A stretch of DNA of 64,000 bases. Origin: Autumnicola psychrophila. GTDB taxonomy: Bacteria > Bacteroidota > Bacteroidia > Flavobacteriales > Flavobacteriaceae. The translations under genes were made by a program, and so were the position numbers. The notes beneath the pieces are model-generated. The model ran no database searches and was not told the origin of the DNA. It saw nothing but the letters and a program-made list of their open reading frames with translations. Below, piece by piece: positions 8,729 to 16,574 of the stretch; within the stretch, counting starts at the first letter, position 1, and every line of letters starts with the position of its first letter. Location: assembly GCF_031846645.1 (NCBI RefSeq), contig NZ_JAVRHN010000009.1, positions 62,001 to 126,000 of the forward strand. Reading direction: 5' to 3'.

Positions 8729-10009
8729 TTACAATCCTGTAGCCATTGTTTTTGTTCCTCTTTCTTTAATTAGATCCTTCCGAACACCAAATTGACGGTA
8801 AGCTTGTAACGGATCAACAGCAGCTCCTGATTTTTCGCGGGCAGCTTTTAATACAGGACGAACATCTGTGCGGTAGGCATCCTGTAAAATCTCCTGACAT
8901 TTTACCACATCATTCTCCTGCTGCGCATTCTTTAATGCTTTTTGGTCTACCAAAAGTGCCTGAGTGTAGGCTATTAAAATAGCTTCTAAAGACTGAAGCA
9001 GATCTTCCAAAGGATCTTTGGTATTATGACTGGCATCTATCATCCAGGATAAATCCGGGTTTTGTGGATTATTCTTCATTCCATAGACCAGCTCATTAAA
9101 AATAAGAAACAATGCATAGGGCTTTATAGAACCTACTGTAACATCGTCATCTCCATATTTACTATCATTAAAATGAAAACCTCCCAGCTTACCTTTTAGC
9201 ATTAAGGTCGCTACAATTTGTTCGATATTGGTGTTGGGTAAATGATGACCGAGATCGACAAGAGTGTAAGCTCTCTCACCACAGGCGTTTGACAGCATAA
9301 AAGATGTACCCCAATCCTGAATTACCGTACTGTAAAAGTTTGGTTCATAAGGTTTATATTCAATAAACATTTTCCAATCTTCGGGCATAGTTTTGTAAAT
9401 ACTTTTGAGACTGTTTTCAGTATGATTTAAAGCTGTTTGGAAGTTATTTTGCCCTGGAAAATTAGCACCATCTGCCAACCAGACCGTTAAACTTTTGGAT
9501 CCAAGCTCCTTTCCAATGTTAATAACATCTTTATTGTGCTGAATAGCATAATCCCTGGAGGCAGCATTTGTATTACTTAGAGAGCCAAACTTATAGGTTT
9601 CTTTAGCGTTAGGCTGATCCTGGAACGTATTAGAATTCATTGCATCAAAAGAAATTCCGTGGCTTTTTGCCACTTCTTTTATAGCCTTTACATCACTTGG
9701 AATATCCCAGGGAATATGTAAAGAAACCGCACCTGCCGTTTTGGTGAGGGCATGTAAAACACCAATATCGTCCAATTTTTGTTCTAAAGAAGCAGGTTCC
9801 CCACCAAAAGAAAACCTTCCAAATCGCGTTCCTCCTGCACCCAACGCCCAGCTGGGAATGGCTACCTGAAAGTCGGCAACTTTATGAATTATTTCATCAA
9901 CTTCAATTCCTCTTTTTGCGAACTTATTTCTTAAAAAATCCAGTTCGGAGTTATAGGAATCCTCTTGTTTCTTATTTAATGCTGATATTTGATCAGTACT
10001 TATTTTCAT
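8729..10009 (-). CDS. rhaI: L-rhamnose isomerase (RhaI type)
   Basis: A 426-residue TIM-barrel isomerase of the non-enteric RhaI type that converts L-rhamnose to L-rhamnulose. The N-terminal segment FQVAIPSWALGAGGTRFGRF is characteristic of the family. Metal-binding and catalytic segments visible are MFIEYKPYEPNFY (Glu), TLVDLGHHLPNTNIEQ (Asp, His), GGFHFNDSKYGDDD (His, Asp) and WMIDASHNTKDP. It lies 110 nt after the aldolase/dehydrogenase gene in the same orientation. The gene is complete. Confidence 0.92.
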   Translation of the reverse strand: MKISTDQISALNKKQEDSYNSELDFLRNKFAKRGIEVDEIIHKVADFQVAIPSWALGAGGTRFGRFSFGGEPASLEQKLDDIGVLHALTKTAGAVSLHIPWDIPSDVKAIKEVAKSHGISFDAMNSNTFQDQPNAKETYKFGSLSNTNAASRDYAIQHNKDVINIGKELGSKSLTVWLADGANFPGQNNFQTALNHTENSLKSIYKTMPEDWKMFIEYKPYEPNFYSTVIQDWGTSFMLSNACGERAYTLVDLGHHLPNTNIEQIVATLMLKGKLGGFHFNDSKYGDDDVTVGSIKPYALFLIFNELVYGMKNNPQNPDLSWMIDASHNTKDPLEDLLQSLEAILIAYTQALLVDQKALKNAQQENDVVKCQEILQDAYRTDVRPVLKAAREKSGAAVDPLQAYRQFGVRKDLIKERGTKTMATGL

Positions 10010-10119
10010 TTTTATGCCTTATCTTTTAATTAAAATAAGGCCTCACTGTCCTGACATCATTATGATCAAAACCTGCAAGGCCGTATTGACTAACTAACAA
10101 ACTAACCAATTCTAATTCT

Positions 10120-12216
10120 TTATCTCACAAAAGCATTGGCCATTCCTCCATCTACATTAATGGTGTTTCCTGTACTTTTTTCAAGAATACCAACACAGAC
10201 AAATACGCCATTGGCAATATCTTCCGGAAGGATAATTTCATTTAACAGGTTCCTTTTAGCGTAATGCTTAGGTAGATCTTCAACAGGAATACCGTGAGCC
10301 TTGGCGCGACCTTCAGCCCATTCGCCTTCCCATATCTTACTTCCTACGATAACTCCATCAGGATTTACAGTGTTTACGCGAATTTTATCTCCGCCAAGTT
10401 CCGCAGCGAGTAAACGAGTCATATGCTGCTGCGCTGCTTTTGCCGTTCCGTAGCCTACATTATTAGGACCTGCAACCAATCCATTCTTACTGGCAATATT
10501 TACAATATCCCCACCAAAACCTTGTTTTTTCATAATCGCAACTCCTTGCTGTGCCATTAAGAACTGTCCTTTTACCAGAACATCCTGAAGCAATGCCCAA
10601 TCCTTTAATGTCGTATATTCCAGGGATTTAGAAATCGCCAACCCCGCTGAATGCACAACAATATCAACACCACCAAAGGCCAAACAAGCTTGCTTATATG
10701 CATCTTCAATAGAGTCCTCTTTAGTAACATCACAAATAGCACCTGCCACCTGGTCCTTTTTGTAAGTCTTTACAGCTTTCTGTAGCGCCTCCTCTGTCAC
10801 ATCTGTAAGCATTACGTTTGCCCCTTCTTTTACAAGTTTATCAGCAATTGCTTTTCCAATTCCCCCAGCTGCACCGGTTACAATAGCCACTCTTCTGGAA
10901 AGTGGTTGCTCAGCAGGCATGCGTTTCAGTTTTGCCTCTTCCAGAAGCCAATATTCTATATCAAAAGCCTCCTGTCTTGGTAACGAAGTATATTCAGTAA
11001 TAGCCTCAGCACCACGCATTACATTAATTGCGTTCACATAAAATTCGCTGGCCACGCGGGTTGTTTGTTTATTCTTTGCAAAACTGAACATCCCAACTCC
11101 CGGATAAATTATTATTACGGGGTTTGGATCCCTCACTGCAGGGCTGTTATCGTGCTTGCAGTTTTCATAGTACTCTTTATAATCCTTACGATATTGATCA
11201 AAAGCAGGTTCTAACTTTTTTAGTACTTCTTCTGTATTTTCAACATCTTCAGAAGTATCTAAGTTTAGAATAAGGGGTTTAATTTTTGTCCTAAGAAAAT
11301 GATCTGGACACGAGGTTCCCATAGGAGCCAGTCTTTCAAGATCATTACTGTTAATAAACTGCAGTACAGTATCGCTATCTGTAAAATGACCAATCATTTT
11401 ATTTTCTGAAGAAGCAAGACCCCGTAGCAGAGGCATTAGCTTTGCAGCCTTATCTTTTCTTTCTTCTGAAGGAAGGCTTTGGATCTTTTGCCCACCAAAA
11501 ACTTCTCCATTCTCTTTAATTCTCTTTTCAATGTATTCTGAAGCTGTTTCAATAACCTCCAGGCTGTTGATATAACATTCATAAGAAGTATCACCCCAGG
11601 TAAAAAGTCCATGACTTCCAAGCACAATCCCTCTTATTCCTGGATTATCTGCAAGACACTTCTCAAGTTGAAGGCCCAGATCAAAACCCGGTCGTTGCCA
11701 CGGTACCCAGCCCATAGTATCTCCCCAAATCTCTTTAGTAATTTTCTCACTATCCTTTGCTGCCGCAACCGCAATTAGTGCGTCAGGATGCAGATGATCT
11801 ATATGCTTAAATGGAAGCAAACCGTGTAAAGGTGTATCTATAGAAGGAGCTTTACTGTTTAAATCGTATATGCAATGGTTAAAAAGCCCTACCATTCTAT
11901 CTTCATCTTCCAGACCTTTATAAACATTTTTTAAATCTCTTAGCCTTTCTGTATACAAGCCTGCAATACCAGATCTATCCAAGGTACCAATATCCCCTCC
12001 TGAGCCTTTTACCCACATAACTTCCACATCTTCATTGGTAAGCGGATCCTTCTCTATAGTTTTGCAACTGGTATTACCACCTCCATAGTTGGTAATTCTT
12101 AAGTCGGCTCCTAATATATTAGACCGGTAAAGGAATAAAGCAACCTGATCATCGCCTAAATCAGCGGCTTTTTTCTCATCCCAGAGATAGTCCACGTAGT
12201 GAAATGTTTTTTCCAT
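10120..12216 (-). CDS. rhaD: bifunctional rhamnulose-1-phosphate aldolase / lactaldehyde dehydrogenase
   Basis: The 698-residue fusion has an N-terminal class II aldolase domain (about residues 20-420; metal-binding histidines in TPLHGLLPFKHIDHLHPDAL and GSHGLFTWG) and a C-terminal short-chain dehydrogenase domain (about 437-698; nucleotide motif VTGAAGGIGKAIAD, catalytic YGTAKAA). The aldolase splits L-rhamnulose 1-phosphate into dihydroxyacetone phosphate and L-lactaldehyde; in characterised members of this fusion the dehydrogenase oxidises L-lactaldehyde to L-lactate, which fits the LutABC genes downstream. It is the first gene of the operon and has a -7 box and direct-repeat operator at 12245-12289. 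Confidence 0.93.
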   Translation of the reverse strand: MEKTFHYVDYLWDEKKAADLGDDQVALFLYRSNILGADLRITNYGGGNTSCKTIEKDPLTNEDVEVMWVKGSGGDIGTLDRSGIAGLYTERLRDLKNVYKGLEDEDRMVGLFNHCIYDLNSKAPSIDTPLHGLLPFKHIDHLHPDALIAVAAAKDSEKITKEIWGDTMGWVPWQRPGFDLGLQLEKCLADNPGIRGIVLGSHGLFTWGDTSYECYINSLEVIETASEYIEKRIKENGEVFGGQKIQSLPSEERKDKAAKLMPLLRGLASSENKMIGHFTDSDTVLQFINSNDLERLAPMGTSCPDHFLRTKIKPLILNLDTSEDVENTEEVLKKLEPAFDQYRKDYKEYYENCKHDNSPAVRDPNPVIIIYPGVGMFSFAKNKQTTRVASEFYVNAINVMRGAEAITEYTSLPRQEAFDIEYWLLEEAKLKRMPAEQPLSRRVAIVTGAAGGIGKAIADKLVKEGANVMLTDVTEEALQKAVKTYKKDQVAGAICDVTKEDSIEDAYKQACLAFGGVDIVVHSAGLAISKSLEYTTLKDWALLQDVLVKGQFLMAQQGVAIMKKQGFGGDIVNIASKNGLVAGPNNVGYGTAKAAQQHMTRLLAAELGGDKIRVNTVNPDGVIVGSKIWEGEWAEGRAKAHGIPVEDLPKHYAKRNLLNEIILPEDIANGVFVCVGILEKSTGNTINVDGGMANAFVR

Positions 12217-12244
12217 AATTTTATCTAAAAGTTAACATCGTAAC

Positions 12245-12289
12245 CAAAAATATATTTTTTATTTAAGGCAGCCATCCTGTAGTGTACTG
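12245..12289 (-). promoter_or_regulatory. rhamnose operon promoter: direct-repeat operator plus -7 box
   Basis: Read on the minus strand, 12289-12274 is CAGTACACTACAGGAT, a direct repeat with 10-bp period, followed after exactly 21 nt by TATTTTTG (12252-12245), which fits the Bacteroidota -7 consensus TAnnTTTG. The rhaD start is 28 nt further on. The same arrangement and spacing occurs at three other promoters in the window. The site lies in the space divergent to the GntR regulator gene, so autoregulation is possible. Position just upstream of the core promoter suggests an activator. Confidence 0.75.
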
Positions 12290-12383
12290 TACCATAAAAA
12301 ATTTATTATTTTTCCTTCAGAATAAATTTTTACACTACCTTTATGTTAATTCTATCCTAAAAAATACACTGTTTTTCTTGTTT

Positions 12384-13430
12384 ATGACGCAGACCTTTGA
12401 TATAAAGATTAACGAGAATTCCCGAGTTCCAAAATACAAACAAATAGTAGATTGTATAATTGCCGATATTTCCAGTGGGAATCTGAAAGTTGGCGAGAAA
12501 ATCCCTTCTATTAATGAACTAAGTGAAAGCTGTTATTTGTCCAGAGATACGGTTGAAAAAGCTTACAAGCAACTAAAGAAACAAAAAGTCATTATCTCTG
12601 TAAAAGGAAAGGGTTATTATACTACCAAGACAGATTTGATCTCTAAGATTAATATTTTCTTCCTGGTAAATAAACCCAGCTCTTACAAGATGATGATCTA
12701 CAACTCCTTTGTAAACGCCATTGGAGTGAATGCCCATGTTAACCTTTCTATTTATCACTGCGAAGAATCTTTATTCATTCGTACCATCGAAAAGAATCTT
12801 GGAGCATATGACTATTATGTTATAATGCCACACTTTAAAGATGATCACCAACAACATGTGAGTTTTACTGCAGACGTACTTAATACACTGGAAAAAATAC
12901 CCAAAGAAAAGCTGGTCATACTTGATAATACAAAACCAGAAATCAAAGGGAGTTATGGATCTATCTATCAGGATTTTCAGGCAGATATCTTTAAAGCATT
13001 AACAGAAGCTATAGAGAAGTTGAAGAAATATGACAAACTTATCCTGGTATATCCTATCAAATCTGTTCATCCATATCCCCGTCGTATCTTAAATGGCTTT
13101 CGCCAATTCTGTATTCAAAACAACTTTGATTTTGAGATCCTTGATGAGATTTATGAAGACATGGAACTGCAAAGCAGAGATACCTACATAACAATTGAAG
13201 AAATGGATCTTGTAAACCTTGTAAGACAGACCCGTTCAAAAGGTTTAAAAATGGGTAGAGATATTGGGGTTATTTCATATAATGAGACTCCCTTAAAAGA
13301 ATTGTTAGGAATAACGGTTATAAGTACCGATTTTAAAGCAATGGGCGAAACTGCTGCTTATATGGTTTTAAAAAATAAAAAAGAACGGGTCAAAAACGTC
13401 TTTAAATATATCGAGAGAAATTCTGTTTGA
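12384..13430 (+). CDS. GntR-family regulator with LacI-like effector domain
   Basis: A 348-residue regulator. Residues about 5-75 form a GntR winged helix (VPKYKQIVDCIIADISSGNL, KVGEKIPSINELSE, LSRDTVEKAYKQLKKQKVI), and the remainder resembles a periplasmic-binding/LacI-type sugar sensor (YDYYVIMPHFKDD, LVILDNTKPEIKG, GVISYNETPLKELLGITVIS). I start at ATG 12384, which gives the family N-terminus; an upstream in-frame ATG at 12282 would add a hydrophobic 34-residue stretch across the promoter region. Divergence from the rhamnose operon and the shared operator suggest it is the rhamnose-responsive regulator. The effector is inferred. Confidence 0.85.
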   Translation: MTQTFDIKINENSRVPKYKQIVDCIIADISSGNLKVGEKIPSINELSESCYLSRDTVEKAYKQLKKQKVIISVKGKGYYTTKTDLISKINIFFLVNKPSSYKMMIYNSFVNAIGVNAHVNLSIYHCEESLFIRTIEKNLGAYDYYVIMPHFKDDHQQHVSFTADVLNTLEKIPKEKLVILDNTKPEIKGSYGSIYQDFQADIFKALTEAIEKLKKYDKLILVYPIKSVHPYPRRILNGFRQFCIQNNFDFEILDEIYEDMELQSRDTYITIEEMDLVNLVRQTRSKGLKMGRDIGVISYNETPLKELLGITVISTDFKAMGETAAYMVLKNKKERVKNVFKYIERNSV

Positions 13431-13595
13431 TACAAAATCACTTTTTTAACCAGAATAACACTTTTTTCCTAAAAGTAGAAGGAATATCTATACTTATTTA
13501 CGATAGGAGAATAGGTGTGAAAATTAAATATTAGGTTTTTATCCATCTCCAAGGTTTTGTTGAAGATAGAGCCGAAAAACTGAATTAAAAAATAT

Positions 13596-15185
13596 TTATT
13601 GAACACGAAACCATTCAAAATCCGCATATCCATCACTTCCCTTAATGTTCGGGTTAATGCTGAATAAACCAACTTTTGCTCCTATCCACCTTCCCTTTTT
13701 CGCCTTAAAATCTTCTCCTATTTCGTGATAATCCGTACCATCGAGGCTGTAATAAAATATACAATTATTTACCTCATCTACCTCTACGCGTAAAAAACAA
13801 GAAGAATTTGGAATTTCCAAAGAGCTTATTTTCTCTGTCTTGTCGAATCCCTGATATTAAGTTCCTTTGAACATCCCTAGTTCAAATCCATTTTTGGTTT
13901 TTTCTACCGCCAAAAAGGCCCATTCTTCACCCATTATAACCAGACCACTTTTTTCCCCAACCAGTTCGGGTGAAGCAGTAACTTTTGTGGTTGCAGTAAA
14001 CGAAGGCGACATGAATTTCTGCAAAAGTAAATTCTTTACGAACCAGAAATTCCCGTATTGGGTATGGTTTTTTACATTATATAATCGTAGAGAACCTTCC
14101 ATTTCAGAGAACGAATACCATTCCGTTGAAGGATTAGCATGCCATTGCCATTGTAACCCCAGTTTATTTCCTTCAAATTCGTCGCTAGTTTGAGGTATAG
14201 TTACGGGGTAATCTTTTCCTACATCTGGTTTTTTATAAGTAGCCACAGGTTCTCCTATACCGTCACTATTCTGATCTTCCCCCATTTCTGGCCACCCGTC
14301 TTTCCAGGTGACGGGTTGTAAATGAACAATTCTACCATAGGCCTCGCGATCTTGAAAATGAACGAACCACCATTCTCCAGATTTTAGTTCGACAAGGCCC
14401 CCTTGATGCGGTCCGTTAATTTCGGTATTACCCTTGTGTAAAACCACTTTATCCTCATAGGGTCCGTAAATATTTTTGGTTCTTAAAACCGTTTGCCAAC
14501 CAGTACTCACACCTCCTGCAGGAGCGAGAATGTAGTAGTAACCGTCCTTTTTCATAAATTTAGGACCTTCAATCACAGGTTGTTCTTCCAAATCCTTAAA
14601 AATTGGCACTCCATTATCCATGATTTGCTTCCCGTCAGGACTCATTTTGTGTAAATATAAAACATCGGCTCTAAGTTTACCCCTCACCAAATAGGCATTC
14701 CCGTCATCGTCCCAGAGCGGAGAAGGATCTTCCCAAAGTTCAACCTTTTCTATAAAGTGCAGATCCCAATCTTCAGCAGGGTTTTCCGTTATCGCTACAA
14801 AAAGACCATCGTGTGGCGTGCAGAAATACACATAGAATTTTCCATCATGATATCTTATAGAAGGTGCCCACGAACCTTCTCCGTGAGCCGGCTTATCATA
14901 TTTCTCTAATGGTAGACTGTCATATACATGATTAATAATCTTCCAATTGACCAAATCCTTGGAATGTAAAACAGGAATTCCGGGCATAGTGTTAAAACTT
15001 GAAGCTACCATATAGAAATCGTCCCCAACTCTGATTACATCGGGATCAGAATAATCGGCAAAAAGGATGGGGTTTTTATAGTTTCCATTTCCGAGATCTG
15101 CCTGCCACTCCTGCCCATATCCAAAATGTGCGAATGCCAATAATGCAAAAAAGCCGATATATATTTTTGTTTTTATCAATACCAT
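13596..15185 (-). pseudogene. GH43 family glycosidase, C-terminal domain cut off by in-frame TAA
   Basis: A secreted GH43 enzyme starting MVLIKTKIYIGFFALLAFAH. The five-bladed propeller shows the expected acids: YSDPDVIRVGDDFYM (base Asp), WEDPSPLWDDDG (Asp) and VIEGPKFMKKDGYYY (acid Glu). GH43 enzymes cleave arabinosides, xylosides or galactosides. After residue 442 (ELGMFKGT) a TAA occurs at 13857-13859; the same frame then runs on for 86 residues (YQGFDKTEKIS to SDGYADFEWFRVQ) to 13596, completing the usual C-terminal beta-sandwich domain. The catalytic domain may still be made. It begins 1 nt after the GH28 gene and ends the SusC operon. Confidence 0.8.
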
Positions 15186-15186
15186 T

Positions 15187-16554
15187 TTAAAAATTACTGT
15201 TTTCTTTATTCATTTTTATAACATCTACGTCTACCACAATAGGACGAGCATCCTCTTCTTCTAAGGTTATTTTGCAATCTTTAAATGTAATTAAGTCGGA
15301 ATGTCGGATAAAAAATCCAGAAGCATTGGTATTTCCGAATTTGCTGCCCTCGGGATACTTTCCGTCGTATTCCATCACAGTTTGTTCTGTTGACTCAATT
15401 CCACCCTTGAGTTTCAAATCAATATTTTCAAAAATTACATTCTGAATATTGTGCCCCTCTATTCCTGTAATTATCGAGGGATATTGTTGGGTGAAATTCT
15501 TTCCCCTGACATCCCGAAAGGAGATGTTGGAGATTGTACCTATCCTGGGCTCCCGACCGGGAACTGTGCGCATTCGATCTGCAAGCAGAATAAAAAAAGC
15601 TTGTCCACAATTTTCTATTTCTATGTCATGAAATTCGATATTATCTATTACAGCACCATCCATGGATTCTATAACAATTGCCGAATTTTGATAAGCATTT
15701 TTAAGTGTCAAGCCGGAGACTTCGAAATTCATAAAACTACCCAATCCATCTGTTCCCAATTTAAAGCAATTCCCTGCCGGCACATTTAACTTATCAATAA
15801 CTGTATTTCTGACTACAGCATTTTTACATCCATACTCACTACCACTTTTAAAACATATCCCATCATCTTCAGATTGTATGAAGCTTTCTTCAATCAGCAC
15901 GTTATGACAATCAACAATATCAATTCCGTCTCTGTTCGGACTCAAACTTCCGGTATTAACTATAATATTTTTTATGTGAATATCATCTGATTCGATAAAA
16001 ACCTGTGTCCAGCAGGCGGGATTAAGCAAAGTGATATTTGAAACAGTAATATTTTTAGATCCTACAAAAGCCAAAATTGAAGGACGATCCTTTTCAGTAC
16101 CTAATTCTTTCACGTTTTTCCATGGTGCAAAATCTCCCTGGCCATTGATCGTTCCGCCACCCGTTATAGTTACGTTCTTGACGTTATCACCATATATGAG
16201 TCTGCGTTGACAATCCTCCAACATTCGATTAGGATAAACAGTGTTAATAAGTTGATATGGATAATCGTCTACCTTAATGGACTGTACACCGAGGATTGTC
16301 GCTGTGGAATCTACAAACAATATCATATTGTCCACAAGATTTATTTGTCCTGTCAAAAAATCGCCATCTTCTAAAAGGACTGTTCCACCTGTTTCTTTAC
16401 ATTTGTTGATAGCTGCCTGAATGGCTTTTTGATCATTGGATTTTCCGTCTCCTGTAGCACCAAATTCATAGACATTATATATCGGCTCTTTTAGTTGCCC
16501 AATAGAATTTTGGAAAGAAAAGACTAAAATGATTAAAAAAAAATAATATTTCAT
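15187..16554 (-). CDS. GH28 polygalacturonase-like enzyme
   Basis: A 455-residue secreted right-handed beta-helix of family GH28, with signal peptide MKYYFFLIILVFSFQNSIGQ and the N-terminal YNVYEFGATGDGKSNDQKAI motif. The active-site segments are SPNRDGIDI and SEDDGICFKSG, supplying the catalytic aspartates. Where many polygalacturonases have a G-H-G motif this protein has AGNCFKLGTDG, so its linkage preference may differ, for example toward rhamnogalacturonan or a substituted galacturonate. It is intact and lies between the six-hairpin lipoprotein and GH43 in the SusC operon. Confidence 0.85.
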   Translation of the reverse strand: MKYYFFLIILVFSFQNSIGQLKEPIYNVYEFGATGDGKSNDQKAIQAAINKCKETGGTVLLEDGDFLTGQINLVDNMILFVDSTATILGVQSIKVDDYPYQLINTVYPNRMLEDCQRRLIYGDNVKNVTITGGGTINGQGDFAPWKNVKELGTEKDRPSILAFVGSKNITVSNITLLNPACWTQVFIESDDIHIKNIIVNTGSLSPNRDGIDIVDCHNVLIEESFIQSEDDGICFKSGSEYGCKNAVVRNTVIDKLNVPAGNCFKLGTDGLGSFMNFEVSGLTLKNAYQNSAIVIESMDGAVIDNIEFHDIEIENCGQAFFILLADRMRTVPGREPRIGTISNISFRDVRGKNFTQQYPSIITGIEGHNIQNVIFENIDLKLKGGIESTEQTVMEYDGKYPEGSKFGNTNASGFFIRHSDLITFKDCKITLEEEDARPIVVDVDVIKMNKENSNF

Positions 16555-16574
16555 TAGTTATAGTATTAATAAAT

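Noticed and set aside
12282..12383. Upstream start for the GntR regulator adding 34 residues
   Set aside because: The extension is hydrophobic, lies across the operator and promoter region and precedes the family N-terminus at ATG 12384.
1377..13859. Stop codon reassignment or readthrough, because TAA and TGA occur inside otherwise open frames
   Set aside because: All intact genes in the window end at ordinary stops including TAA and TGA, and the same locus also carries frameshifts and a deletion, so decay explains the data better.
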